Part shown: positions 32,971-41,737 of the stretch, one piece after another
Numbering within the stretch: the stretch's first letter is position 1
How the letters are laid out: every line of letters begins with the position of its first letter
DNA from: Planctomycetota bacterium
GTDB lineage: Bacteria > Planctomycetota > UBA1135 > GCA-002686595
Length of the DNA stretch: 41,923 nt
Direction of reading: 5' to 3'
Assembly: GCA_016220085.1 (NCBI GenBank)
Contig: JACRIN010000032.1
Coordinates: forward strand, 1 to 41,923
The notes under the pieces: model-generated
What the model saw: only the letters and a program-made list of their open reading frames with translations
The model's database searches: none
What the model was told of the DNA's origin: nothing
Program-made: the position numbers and the translations under genes

Positions 32971-33818
32971 GGACAGTTCTTCTGCAGCATGTCCGCGAGG
33001 AACACCAGGAACACCTGGTCGACCTCGCGATCCGCGATCCGCTCGAGCAGCGCGCACGCCTCGGCGCGCGGCAAGCCGTCGATCACCGCTTGCGCCGCTT
33101 TGCGCCGCAAGTAGCCGTCGGAACCCGATTCGGTGAGCACGAGCTCCAGCGCATCGCGCGTCACCGGCGACGCGACGCGACCGAGCTCCTCGATCGCGCG
33201 GTAGCGTGCGTCGGCGGGCTGTCGGATCCCGATCGCGACGTCGGCGAGCAGGCGCTCGTCGAGGCTCCCGACTTTGCGCGACGCGTCGATCCAGCATTCG
33301 AGCAACGTCTCCTGCGGCGGGTAGGTCGTCGCGCGCTGGGGCTCGCGCACGAGCGGCGTCAGCAGTTCGACCGCCTCCTTCGGCGCGACCTCGGCGAGGA
33401 AGCGCACCGCGTGGGTGCGGAGCCGCAGCGTGAATTCCGGCCCGTACGTCCCGACCATCCGCGCGAGCTCGCGCTTGACGTCGTCGGGCGCCGAGTGGCT
33501 CGCGACGTCGAGCAGCGCGACCCGCAGCTCCTCGTTGGTCTTCTCGACCTCTTGGAAGCGCTTCCAGGCGGCGCGTCCGAGCTCCGGCGAGCCGCCGCGC
33601 AGGCGCTCGAGCGTCGTGCGGCGCAGCGTGAGCGCTCGGTCCTTGACGTCGCTCGTCGTCGAGTCCGACACCGGCGCGAACGCCTCCTCGAGCTCGCGCA
33701 CCAGGGGCGCGGGGTCCGGCGCGGGCGGAGCGTCGGAGGCGCGGCTGCCACAGGCGGCGAGCAGCAGCAGGCTGGTGTGCGCGAGCGCACGTCGAGCGTG
33801 CGGGAAAGAGCTCTGCAT
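32967..33818 (-). CDS. Lipoprotein with HEAT-like helical repeats
   Basis: 283 residues from the ATG at 33818. The signal ends at LLLLAAC (C23), followed by a Pro/Asp-rich linker. From about residue 45 the sequence is alpha-helical, with repeated motifs resembling HEAT/Armadillo units (for example AIEELGRVASPVTRDALELVL and KAAQAVIDGLPRAEACALLERIA). It probably acts as an envelope-anchored protein-interaction scaffold; no enzyme motif is seen. It precedes and overlaps tatD. A run of eight G (plus strand, 33820-33827) touches the start codon. Confidence 0.75.
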   Translation of the reverse strand: MQSSFPHARRALAHTSLLLLAACGSRASDAPPAPDPAPLVRELEEAFAPVSDSTTSDVKDRALTLRRTTLERLRGGSPELGRAAWKRFQEVEKTNEELRVALLDVASHSAPDDVKRELARMVGTYGPEFTLRLRTHAVRFLAEVAPKEAVELLTPLVREPQRATTYPPQETLLECWIDASRKVGSLDERLLADVAIGIRQPADARYRAIEELGRVASPVTRDALELVLTESGSDGYLRRKAAQAVIDGLPRAEACALLERIADREVDQVFLVFLADMLQKNCP

Positions 33819-34192
33819 CGGGGGGGGAACCTGTCGTCTTGGCGTGATGGCGGCGAGCGGAAGAGGGTAACCGTCGAAGGCCGCGACGGCACGCGCCGTG
33901 CATCCCGTACTCCGCCTTCCGTCGCAGTCGGACCCGGAGAAGGCAAGATCCGCGCCCGACCCCGTTCGCGGCGCCTCGACGCCGCTTCCGAAGTGGCTCG
34001 CCTCGGGCCCCTCGCCTTCGGCGTCCTCTCGGAAAAGAAAATGGCAACAGAACGCCGCCGGGTTCTTATAGTGGCGCGCCCTCTTCTTCGGACGAGGCGC
34101 GTTTCCGAGCCCGGGCAGGGCCGGGTCCCACCCCGCATGTGGAGCCCTCCGACGCTCGGCGCCCCGTGGTGGAGTCCCATCGCATTCAAACC
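33819..34192. other. Divergent intergenic region before the fourth lipoprotein
   Basis: 374 bases without a convincing gene. It holds the poly-G8 tract (33820-33827), a possible minus-strand -10 (TACCCT, 33869-33864) and the plus-strand -10 TATAGT (34067-34072). Confidence 0.45.
34067..34072 (+). promoter_or_regulatory. -10 element (TATAGT) of the fourth lipoprotein gene
   Basis: TATAGT, close to consensus, in an otherwise GC-rich stretch. The best -35 is weak (TGGCAA, 34042-34047, 19-base spacer). It predicts a leader of about 115 bases before ATG 34193. Confidence 0.45.
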
Positions 34193-37100
34193 ATGACCTC
34201 GACCTCCAAGAACTGGTTGGTTCAAAGCTCCCTCGTCGCCGCCCTCGGCCTCCTGTCCGCGTCCTGCGGCAACAGCGGCGGCGGTGGCACCGGCTCGATG
34301 TACATCGAGCAGTGTTCGCTCGGCTGCACCAACGGCCTGGGCGGCACGCAGGTGAGCTGCGGCATCATCAACACCTTCCAGAACCAGGAGCTCTCGATCC
34401 TGTTCTCCGAAGACGTCGACTTCAGCACGGTCGATGACAAGACGATCCAGATCGTCGACACGCAGACCGCTGCGTTCCCCGACGTCCAGTTCGTCGCCGA
34501 TCCGACCAACCCGCGCCGGGTGATCATCCGCCCCGCGCTGGCGTTCGATCCGAGCGGGAACTCGATCTTCGGCTTGGAGGCGAACCACAGCTACCAGATC
34601 CGGGTCGCGGGCCGCTCCCAAGGCGACCCCGCGCCGTGGGTGCAGAGCGTGTCCGGCCAGACCAACTCGAGCCGCCTGCTCTGCACGATCACGACCGACC
34701 AGGGCGTCACCGATCCGGTGCCGGGCAAGCCCTCGGTCGACGTGCTCGTCGACACCCTGACCGCGAACAACGTCGTCGTCCCGGTCAGCACCCTGACGAC
34801 GACCGACGTCAAGACCAACAGCACGATCACCCTGGTCTTCAACGACCTGATGGACATCGGCACGTTGGTCATCGGCGGCACCTCGCCGTTGATCACCGTG
34901 ATGGTCGACCCGGACGGCAACTTCACCGATCCGACCGACCAAGCCGCGCTCGCGGGCACCTGGGACTACGACCTCGACCTCGCGACGCTGACGACCACCG
35001 TGACGTTCACGCCGTCGATCGGCCTGCCGTCGAAGGGCTCCGATCCGCTGCAGCCGCGCCGCGTGATCGTCACGATCCCGAACAGCGTCCGCGACCTCGC
35101 GGGCAACTCGCTCTCCGACTTCGGGCTGTACATCCTCACGCCGCAAGCGGTCAACTACACCGCTCAGACGCTGCCCGGCCCGAACGGCGAGCAGTTCACC
35201 TCGCAGGCGAACCGCGACGGCCTGCGCACCGGCGCCGACTGGGGCGTCACGACCTCCGGCCGCCTGAAGCCCGGCGTCGGCGGCGGCTCGGGGCGCCTCG
35301 GCGACCTCAAGGTGCTCGCCGGTCAAACGGTCACCCTGGTGACCAGCGCGACGAAGGCGACCGGCACGATCACCGCGTCGGCGACTCCGATCGACGGCGA
35401 CCAGATCCAGATCGGCGTGAGCGCGATCGGCCCGTTCCAGTTCGTCACCGGGGTCGCGACGGGCACTCCGTTGCTGACGCCTCCGGGCACCGCGATCCAG
35501 AACCACTTCCAGAACAAGATCTACTCCTACTCGCTGCTCGAGCTCGTCAACTTCCTGAACGCGAGCGCCGACCCCGAGGTCGCGCAGTGCACGTACTCGC
35601 TGGTCGACGGCAACCAGATCTTCATCGAGGCGAAGACCGCAGGGACCGCCGGGAACGCGATCGCGATCGCCGTGACGCCGGCGACCGGCACCAACGTCTG
35701 GACCCTGAGCGGCGCGACGCTCAGCGGCGGCACGGACTTCGAGACCTTCGCCGCGGGCAACCTGGTCGACAACTTCGACTACGACGTCACCCCGGGCGGC
35801 AGCCCGATCGACATCGATGTCGACGATGGCGTGTTCGAGTTCGCTTCGCTGACGGTCCAGAGCGGCGGCACCCTGCGCTTCGTCGGCGACAACGCGCCTC
35901 GCGTGCTCGTTCGCGGTGATGCCAGCATTCAGGGCACGATCGACATCTCCGGCGCGTCGCTGGGTTCGCACCCGTCCGACTCCGGCCACGGCCAACTCGG
36001 CGGCGTAGGCGGTCCGAGTGGCGGCAACGGCGGCAACGGCGGCGACCGCTACAATCAGTCGGGCAGCCTGCTCGCGACCAACGACCTGCCGGCCGGCGGC
36101 ACGATCGTCGACTCGATCAACATCCAGAACTCCGGGGTCAAGAACCCGGGTGCGTCGGTCGTCGGCGCGCCGGGCGAAGGCGTCGGAGGCACGGGCCTGC
36201 TCGCGGCGGGTCCGGGCGGCGTGCAGTGGCCGACGAACTTCCCCGGCAGCATCGCGCTGCTGAACGGCTTCGCCACGAACAGCGTCTGCGACTCCGAGCA
36301 GATCGGTGCGCCGGGCGGTGGCGGCGGCTACGCGGTCGACGGCGGCCCGGGCGTGCCGATCGCGCTCAACGGACTCAGCATCCAGGGCAGCTCGAACGTC
36401 CCGGCGGACACCGCCGGCGGCAACGCTTCGGTGCTCGGCATCGAGCCTCCGGGTTCGACGCCGCTCAAGGTCCGCAAGCTGACGCCGAAGAAGGGCTACC
36501 TCCGCGGCGGCGCGGGCGGCGGCGGCGCGGGCCTCGGCCTCACGCAGACGCACACGACCGGCGGCGGCGCGAACTGCATCTCGGCGGGCGCCAAGATCTC
36601 GGTGTACCGCGACCACAGCGCCGCGGGCGGCGGTGGCGGCGGTGGAGCGCTCCAACTCCAAGCGGGCGATTCGCTCCAGCTCGACGGCGTGATCAACGCG
36701 GCGGGCGGCGGCGGCGGCTCCGCGGTCGCGTCCGGCGCTCAGATCAACCGCATCAACGCGGCACCGGGCGGCGGCGGCGCCGGCGGCGCGGTGTTGCTGC
36801 AAGCGACGACGCTGAGCTTCGGAACGCTGAGCGGCGCGCGCATCGACGCCGACGGCGCCTCGGGCGGGATCGACAACACCGGCTCGACCGGCGGTAGGGG
36901 CTCGGTCGGCCTGGTGCGCCTCGAGGGCAAGAACACCCTCGACATGAACCAGATCGCGCCGTTCCTGAACCCGTTCGACGTGTTGGATCCGACGTCGGCG
37001 CTGTTCGCGAGCTCCGGCACGTGGGCGATCGAACGCACGTACCCCGACTCGTTCTCCGGCGCGCAGTCGTGCTGGTTCCGTCCGCTCGGCGTCACGTACT

Positions 37101-37546
37101 TCGAGATCGACTTCCCGACCGACTCGGGCTCGACGTATGCGTGGAACATGGACCTGATCCTGAACATCGGAGGTTCGGTGCAGACGGTGCCGTACCGCGG
37201 GCCCAACTCGATCCTGCCGGGCGGCCAGTCGTACGAGGAGTTCTGGGGCACGTACCTGAACCCCGACGTCCCGGTCGGCGGCTCGCCGGCTCCGTTGGTG
37301 GTGCGCTTCCAAGGCGTGCGCACGTCGAAGCCGATCTCCGACATGTGCGGCGTCGACATCAATGATCCGGTGGGCGGCGTGATCTCCTCGACTCTGACCC
37401 CGTGGGTGACGCAGCCCTACCAGCTGAACGACTTCCAGCCGCAGCCGGACATGATGCGCTTCGCGATCCTGTTCGACGCGTCGCACTCCGACTTCATCAA
37501 GATCCTCGGCGTGACGAACTTCCGCATCACGGCGATCCCGGACTAG
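34193..37546 (+). CDS. Giant exported lipoprotein with phage-tail-like domain and glycine-rich solenoid
   Basis: 1117 residues from ATG 34193. The signal ends at LLSASC (C25), followed by a Gly linker. SbsA-type Ig segments lie at about 60-140 (LSILFSEDVDFSTV) and 205-325 (STITLVFNDLMDIGT). Residues about 385-520 contain a module with the marks of a fold common in phage tail proteins: TPIDGDQIQIG, then AGTAGNAIAIAV and SGATLSGGTDF. A beta-solenoid follows (GGTLRFVGDNAPRVLVRGDASIQGTIDISG pattern, shown here only in outline) with Gly-rich blocks to about residue 905. The C-terminus (MMRFAILFD...FRITAIPD) resembles the other three lipoproteins. Role unknown; surface display is likely. Confidence 0.84.
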   Translation: MTSTSKNWLVQSSLVAALGLLSASCGNSGGGGTGSMYIEQCSLGCTNGLGGTQVSCGIINTFQNQELSILFSEDVDFSTVDDKTIQIVDTQTAAFPDVQFVADPTNPRRVIIRPALAFDPSGNSIFGLEANHSYQIRVAGRSQGDPAPWVQSVSGQTNSSRLLCTITTDQGVTDPVPGKPSVDVLVDTLTANNVVVPVSTLTTTDVKTNSTITLVFNDLMDIGTLVIGGTSPLITVMVDPDGNFTDPTDQAALAGTWDYDLDLATLTTTVTFTPSIGLPSKGSDPLQPRRVIVTIPNSVRDLAGNSLSDFGLYILTPQAVNYTAQTLPGPNGEQFTSQANRDGLRTGADWGVTTSGRLKPGVGGGSGRLGDLKVLAGQTVTLVTSATKATGTITASATPIDGDQIQIGVSAIGPFQFVTGVATGTPLLTPPGTAIQNHFQNKIYSYSLLELVNFLNASADPEVAQCTYSLVDGNQIFIEAKTAGTAGNAIAIAVTPATGTNVWTLSGATLSGGTDFETFAAGNLVDNFDYDVTPGGSPIDIDVDDGVFEFASLTVQSGGTLRFVGDNAPRVLVRGDASIQGTIDISGASLGSHPSDSGHGQLGGVGGPSGGNGGNGGDRYNQSGSLLATNDLPAGGTIVDSINIQNSGVKNPGASVVGAPGEGVGGTGLLAAGPGGVQWPTNFPGSIALLNGFATNSVCDSEQIGAPGGGGGYAVDGGPGVPIALNGLSIQGSSNVPADTAGGNASVLGIEPPGSTPLKVRKLTPKKGYLRGGAGGGGAGLGLTQTHTTGGGANCISAGAKISVYRDHSAAGGGGGGGALQLQAGDSLQLDGVINAAGGGGGSAVASGAQINRINAAPGGGGAGGAVLLQATTLSFGTLSGARIDADGASGGIDNTGSTGGRGSVGLVRLEGKNTLDMNQIAPFLNPFDVLDPTSALFASSGTWAIERTYPDSFSGAQSCWFRPLGVTYFEIDFPTDSGSTYAWNMDLILNIGGSVQTVPYRGPNSILPGGQSYEEFWGTYLNPDVPVGGSPAPLVVRFQGVRTSKPISDMCGVDINDPVGGVISSTLTPWVTQPYQLNDFQPQPDMMRFAILFDASHSDFIKILGVTNFRITAIPD

Positions 37547-37571
37547 ACCGAACGACGCTCCGCGCGCTGCG

Positions 37572-37601
37572 TTCGCACGCGAGCGCGCGACCCGATAACC
37601 T
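37572..37601 (+). promoter_or_regulatory. Promoter of the amidohydrolase gene, overlapping a terminator
   Basis: -35 TTCGCA (37572-37577), 18-base spacer, -10 TAACCT (37596-37601). The predicted transcription start falls near 37608-37613, at or just before ATG 37613, so the mRNA would be essentially leaderless. The last three bases of the -10 are also the first three of the terminator stem. Confidence 0.45.
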
Positions 37602-37634
37602 CCGCGCTCGGCATGGGCGCGGAGGTTTTTCTTT
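37599..37634 (+). terminator. Intrinsic terminator of the fourth lipoprotein gene, spanning the next start codon
   Basis: CCTCCGCGCTC-GGCAT-GGGCGCGGAGG: an 11-bp stem (37599-37609 with 37615-37625, one G-U pair), then TTTTTCTTT (37626-37634). It is a textbook intrinsic terminator 52 bases after the lipoprotein stop. The ATG at 37613 starts in the loop. Confidence 0.8.
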
Positions 37635-38824
37635 GTCGGCGGCTGCTCGGGCCCGACGCGCGTTGGCTCGGCGACAGCGGTTTCGTCGTCGAACGCGGCC
37701 GGATCACACGCGTGCTCGCGTCGCGCGCCGCCGCCCTGCGAGCGTCGCGCGCCGGCGCGCACGTCCACGACCTCGGCGACGCGTGGGTGACCCCCGGGTT
37801 GGTCGACGCGCACGCGCATCTCGAGCTCTCGTTCCTCGCCGGAGTGTTGCCGCGCGGGCTCGCGTTCGGCGCGTGGGTGCGTGAGGTCGTCGCGCGGCGC
37901 AACGCACAGAGCGAGCGGGAGCTCGAGGCGTCGGTCCTCTCCGGCGCGCGGCGGCTGCTCGCCACGGGTACGACGACCGTCGGCGACATCGACACCGCCG
38001 GCGCCTCGGCGCGCGCGTTGGCGCGCACGCCGCTGCGGCACGTCCTCTTTCGCGAAGCGCTCGATGCCTACGACGCGGCGCGCACGCCTTCCGCGCTCGC
38101 GACGGTCGCGCGACGATTGCCGCGGCGCGCTCGCCGCGGCGAAGGCCTCTCGCCGCACGCGCCGTTCACGGTCTCTCCGCGGCTCTTCGCCGCGCTCGCG
38201 ACGCTGGCGCGACGACGCCGCGTCCCGGTGAGCGTCCACTGGTCGGAGACCGAGGCCGAGGTCGAGTGGTTGCGGCGCGGCGCGGGGCCGCTCGCTGCGC
38301 TGCTCGGTCCGTCGCCGCGGCGGAGCGGACTCGCGTTGCTCGCCGACGCCGGATTGCTCGGCCCGACGCTCTCGCTCGTGCACGGCAATCACCCCGCGAC
38401 AGGCGAGCCGCGCGTGCTCGCGCGCGCCGGCGCGACGTTGGTCCATTGCCCCGGTTGTCACGCGTGGTTCGGACGCGAGCCCTTCCCGTGGCGGGCGTAT
38501 CGCGCCGCGGGCGTGCGCGTCGCGCTCGGGACGGACTCGCTCGCGAGCAACGACGCGCTCGACATGCGAGGGGAGCTCGCTCGCTTCGCCGAGCTGCATC
38601 CCGACGTCGCACCGAGCCGCGTGTGGCGCATGGCGACCACCGACGCGGCGGCGGCGTTGGGACTCGCGGGCGAGGTCGGCGAGCTCGCGCCAGGTCGCGC
38701 AGCCGATTTCGTCGCGTTCGAGCCGTCCGCGGGAGCTCCGAGCTTCCACGCACTCGTCCACGCGCGGCCCCGCGTGCGCTCGGTGTGGATCGCGGGTCGC
38801 GAAGTGACGGTCGCGCGCACTTGA
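37613..38824 (+). CDS. Amidohydrolase of the ATZ/TRZ-SsnA type (deaminase-like)
   Basis: 403 residues from ATG 37613. Metal-dependent amidohydrolase with HxH in GLVDAHAHLE (67-69), SPHAPFTVS, a histidine in VSVHWSETEAE, SLVHGNH and the catalytic Asp in ALGTDSLASND. The segment HCPGCHAWFGREPFP matches the HCPRSHxFFG region of this subgroup, which includes aminofutalosine and related purine deaminases; the substrate is not settled. A short beta-sandwich half flanks the barrel at both ends. The start codon lies inside the terminator hairpin of the upstream gene, an unusual arrangement. Confidence 0.85.
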   Translation: MGAEVFLCRRLLGPDARWLGDSGFVVERGRITRVLASRAAALRASRAGAHVHDLGDAWVTPGLVDAHAHLELSFLAGVLPRGLAFGAWVREVVARRNAQSERELEASVLSGARRLLATGTTTVGDIDTAGASARALARTPLRHVLFREALDAYDAARTPSALATVARRLPRRARRGEGLSPHAPFTVSPRLFAALATLARRRRVPVSVHWSETEAEVEWLRRGAGPLAALLGPSPRRSGLALLADAGLLGPTLSLVHGNHPATGEPRVLARAGATLVHCPGCHAWFGREPFPWRAYRAAGVRVALGTDSLASNDALDMRGELARFAELHPDVAPSRVWRMATTDAAAALGLAGEVGELAPGRAADFVAFEPSAGAPSFHALVHARPRVRSVWIAGREVTVART

Positions 38825-38864
38825 ATCGGGTCGCGCCGCGCGCCACGAGCCGTGCGCGCCGCGG

Positions 38865-38870
38865 TAGGGT
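38865..38870 (+). promoter_or_regulatory. Candidate -10 element (TAGGGT) for nrnA
   Basis: TAGGGT in the context GCGGTAGGGT, 60 bases before ATG 38931. A second TANNNT (TATGGT, 38894-38899) lies closer and also cannot be excluded. No good -35 for either. Confidence 0.3.
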
Positions 38871-38930
38871 CTCGCGCTCCGCCCGGCGTCGTGTATGGTC
38901 TTGGCGCCCGCCGCCGAGGCCCGACTCTCG

Positions 38931-39941
38931 ATGAAAGCAGCCGTTCCCCAAATCCTCACGCCCGACCAAGCGGCCGCCCTGGAGGTCCTCTCGCAGGGCT
39001 CGCGCTTCTTGCTTTCGGGGCACGTCAAGCCCGACGGCGACTGCCTCGGTTCGCAGGCGGCGCTCGCGCGCGTGCTCGAGAAGCTCGGCAAGGAGGTCTG
39101 GATCGTCAATCCGGATCCGGTGGAGGAGCGCTACGAGTACCTGTCGCGCGAAGTGCGCTTCCGGACGTGGAGCGGCGGCGACCTGCCGACGCACGACGTC
39201 GAGGTGTTCCTCGACTTCTGCGAGCTCTCGCGCACCGGCCCGCTGGAGAAGGCGCTCGCGGCGCATCCGTCGAAGAAGGTGATCGTCGACCACCACCTCT
39301 TCCACGGCACGCCGTGGTGGCAAGCCGCGTTCGTCGACTCGCGCGCGGCCGCGACCGGCGTGTTGGTGCACCGCATCGCGCGCGCTCTCGGCGTCGAGCT
39401 CGATAGCGTCGCGGCGCTCGGCGTCTTCACCGCGCTGGTCACCGACACCGGCTGGTTCAAGTACTCGAACACCGACGCGGAAACGTTCGGGATCGCGAGC
39501 GAACTCGTCGCCGCCGGCTGCGATCCGTCGCGCGTCTTCGACTCGATCTACCAGCGCGCGCCGCGCTCGGAACCGCGCGGCATCGGCCGCGCTCTCTCGC
39601 GCCTCGAGTACTTCGCAGACGGCCGGCTCGCGGTCGTCGACCTGCCGCGCGCCGCCGCGGGCGAGGAAGATCTCGCCGACACCGACGAGGTGCTCGACAT
39701 CCTGCGCGCGGTGCGCGCGGTCGAGGTCGTGCTCTTCCTGCGCGAGCAGAAGGACGGTTCGACCAAGCTCTCAGCGCGCTCGAAGACCGAATTCGACGTC
39801 AATCAGCTCGCGCGGCGCTTCGGCGGCGGCGGCCACGCCAAGGCCTCCGGCGCGACGCTCGCCGGTCCGCTCGCGGATGCACGGGAGAAACTGATCGCCG
39901 GCGCGCTCGAGCAGCTCGGAGTCCACGCGGCGAGCTCATGA
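38931..39941 (+). CDS. nrnA: DHH-family phosphoesterase, NrnA type (nanoRNase / pAp phosphatase)
   Basis: 336 residues from ATG 38931; ATG 38895 in the same frame would add 12 residues. The DHH domain has HVKPDGDCLGSQ (31-42), the metal-binding Asp in VFLDFCELS, the signature VIVDHH (117-122) and TDTGWFKYSNT. The C-terminal DHHA1 domain ends with FGGGGHAKASGAT, the substrate-binding loop. Members degrade 2-5-mer RNAs and may dephosphorylate pAp or cleave cyclic-dinucleotide products. Which activity applies here is not visible. The stop overlaps the start of the next gene (ATGA, 39938-39941). Confidence 0.92.
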   Translation: MKAAVPQILTPDQAAALEVLSQGSRFLLSGHVKPDGDCLGSQAALARVLEKLGKEVWIVNPDPVEERYEYLSREVRFRTWSGGDLPTHDVEVFLDFCELSRTGPLEKALAAHPSKKVIVDHHLFHGTPWWQAAFVDSRAAATGVLVHRIARALGVELDSVAALGVFTALVTDTGWFKYSNTDAETFGIASELVAAGCDPSRVFDSIYQRAPRSEPRGIGRALSRLEYFADGRLAVVDLPRAAAGEEDLADTDEVLDILRAVRAVEVVLFLREQKDGSTKLSARSKTEFDVNQLARRFGGGGHAKASGATLAGPLADAREKLIAGALEQLGVHAASS

Positions 39942-40699
39942 AGGTCGCGCTCATCTCCGATCTGCACTCCAATCGCGAGGCGTTGGAGGCGGTGTTCGCG
40001 CACATCCGCGAACAGGGGCTCGCGAAGATCTACTGCCTCGGCGACGTCGTCGGTTATGGGCCCGAGCCCGAGTTCTGCGTCGACCTCGTGCGCGGTCACG
40101 CCGAGCTCTGCTTGATGGGCAACCACGACGAAGCGCTCTTCCGCGACGCTTCCGACTTCAATCCGCACGCGCGCGGCGCGATCGACTACACGAAGGAGCG
40201 CATGCAGCCGTCGTGGTACAGCTCGGGCGAGAAGAAGGCGCGGTGGAGCTGGTTGAAGAGCCTGCCGCTCTCGCACACCGAGGGCCGCTTCCTCTTCGTG
40301 CACGGCAGCCCGCGCGATCCGGTGCGCGAGTACGTGCTCTCGACCGACGGTTTCCTGAACCCCGACAAGCTGCGCGCCGTGTTCCAGTCGTTCGAGGGCA
40401 TCGCGGTCGGCGGTCACACGCACCATCCGGGCCTGCACGACGCGGACTTGCGCTTCCACGGGCTCGGCGGCGCCGAGCGATTGACGCTCGAGCTCCCCGA
40501 CGACAAGAAGTGCTTCCTCAACGTCGGCTCGGTCGGCCAGCCGCGCGACGGCGACAACCGCGCGTGCTACGCGGTGCTCGAGGAGCACCAAGTGACGTGG
40601 TATCGCGTCGCGTACGACTTCCAGGCGACCGCGGACAAGATCCTGAAGACCGGCGTGCTGTCGGAAGTGCTCGCGCGCCGGCTCGCGCTCGGCAAGTGA
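39938..40699 (+). CDS. Calcineurin-like metallophosphoesterase (YfcE/MJ0936-like)
   Basis: 253 residues. All five dimetal motifs are present: SDLHSN (D-x-H), GDVVGYGP (GD), GNHDEA (GNHD), VHGSP and GGHTHHP (GHTH). A later NVGSVGQPRDGD segment is typical of this phosphodiesterase branch. It is translationally coupled to nrnA by a 4-base overlap, so the two probably act in related nucleotide turnover, which is inference. The next gene is convergent 13 bases away. Confidence 0.92.
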   Translation: MKVALISDLHSNREALEAVFAHIREQGLAKIYCLGDVVGYGPEPEFCVDLVRGHAELCLMGNHDEALFRDASDFNPHARGAIDYTKERMQPSWYSSGEKKARWSWLKSLPLSHTEGRFLFVHGSPRDPVREYVLSTDGFLNPDKLRAVFQSFEGIAVGGHTHHPGLHDADLRFHGLGGAERLTLELPDDKKCFLNVGSVGQPRDGDNRACYAVLEEHQVTWYRVAYDFQATADKILKTGVLSEVLARRLALGK

Positions 40700-40712
40700 C
40701 GCGCTGCGCGGC

Positions 40713-41612
40713 TCAGGAGAGGCCGAACGTCTGGCGCAGCACGTGGCGCACGAGTTCGGGGTTCTTGCGCATCCGCCGCAGCGAATAGGGTTGCCACTGC
40801 GGCCCGAACGGCACGTAGACGCGCACCCGGTGGCCGGCGGCGAGCCAGCGGTCCCAGACCGCTTCTTGCACGCCGAGCAGCACCTGGAACTCGTAGTCCG
40901 ACTTCGAACGGCGGTGCTTCAGGATGAGCTTCACGAGCTCGTGGCTCATGCCCTCGTCGTGGGTCGCGAGCGAAACGTTCGCGCCGCGCGCGAAGAGTTG
41001 GTCGCAGCACGCGACGTACGCCGCGCGGATCGGGTCGGGCTCGGTGTGCGCGATCGTCGCGGGCTCGAGATAGATGCCCTTGACCATCCGCACTTGCAGC
41101 GGGCCGGGCTTCAGCTTCGCGATGTCGTCCGGCGTGCGCTTCAAGCGCGACTGCAGCACGAGCCCGACGTTGTCGAACTCGCCGCGCAGCGCTTCGAAGA
41201 TGCGCAGCGTCGCATCGGTGGTCGTGTTGTCTTCCATCTCGACGCGCACGAAGAGCCCGAGCGCCTTGCAGTGCTTGCAGAGCGAACGGTATTGGTCGAG
41301 CGCGAGCTTGTCGGAGGTCCGCAGTCCGCAGTGCGTCGGTTTGACCGACACGTAGCAGTCGAGCTTCGCCTTCGCGACCGCGTCGGCGGCGAGCTGGTAC
41401 TCGCGGATGACCTCGCTCGCCTGGGCTTCGCCGGTGACGTCCTCGCCGAGGATGTCGATGATGCCGGCGTGGCCGCGCGCGGAGAGCGACTGCAACCGCG
41501 CGATCGCTTCTTCGAGGCGCTCGCCCGCGATGTAACGCGAAGCGACGCGCCGCAGCGCGAACTTGGGGACGTGCGGCAGAACCGCGAGAACCGCTTTTTC
41601 GGGCCAACCCAT
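40713..41612 (-). CDS. putA: Proline dehydrogenase (monofunctional, FAD-dependent)
   Basis: Oxidises proline to pyrroline-5-carboxylate and passes electrons to the quinone pool. 299 residues from the ATG at 41612, a typical length for the monofunctional PRODH barrel. Characteristic segments: DILGEDVTGEAQA, SVKPTHCGL, VRVEMEDNTTTD (FAD/proline site), VRMVKGIYLEP, ATHD and a C-terminal YVPFGPQWQPYSLRRMRKNP with the substrate-binding arginines. No P5C dehydrogenase domain is attached. The frame is open further upstream, but the promoter at 41662-41690 and family alignment place the start at 41612. The symbol reflects the PRODH half only; prodh-type naming is equally apt. Confidence 0.92.
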   Translation of the reverse strand: MGWPEKAVLAVLPHVPKFALRRVASRYIAGERLEEAIARLQSLSARGHAGIIDILGEDVTGEAQASEVIREYQLAADAVAKAKLDCYVSVKPTHCGLRTSDKLALDQYRSLCKHCKALGLFVRVEMEDNTTTDATLRIFEALRGEFDNVGLVLQSRLKRTPDDIAKLKPGPLQVRMVKGIYLEPATIAHTEPDPIRAAYVACCDQLFARGANVSLATHDEGMSHELVKLILKHRRSKSDYEFQVLLGVQEAVWDRWLAAGHRVRVYVPFGPQWQPYSLRRMRKNPELVRHVLRQTFGLS

Positions 41613-41661
41613 GTGGAGGATGCCGTGGGTGGTGGAGCCGTGGGGGAGTCGACAGCGCGCG

Positions 41662-41690
41662 ATTCTAGGCGTGGCGCACGCGGGGAACAA
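41662..41690 (-). promoter_or_regulatory. Sigma-70-like promoter of proline dehydrogenase
   Basis: On the minus strand: -35 TTGTTC (41690-41685), exact 17-base spacer, -10 TAGAAT (41667-41662). It gives a leader of about 40 bases to ATG 41612. It points away from the candidate riboswitch, making this a divergent promoter region. Confidence 0.6.
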
Positions 41691-41737
41691 CCGCCGCTGT
41701 GCGGGGTGCGCGAGCTTCTCCCGCGGTCGTCCGCGGA

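Noticed and set aside
34042..34056. Sigma-54 promoter (TGGCA ...) before the fourth lipoprotein gene
   Set aside because: The required TTGC at -12 is missing, and a near-consensus TATAGT lies just downstream.
33359..39109. A very long open frame (1916 codons) on the minus strand, and similar long antisense frames such as 1933-4623
   Set aside because: They lie opposite well-supported genes, have Arg/Ala/Gly/Asp-rich translations without domains, and are the expected artefact of high GC at third codon positions.
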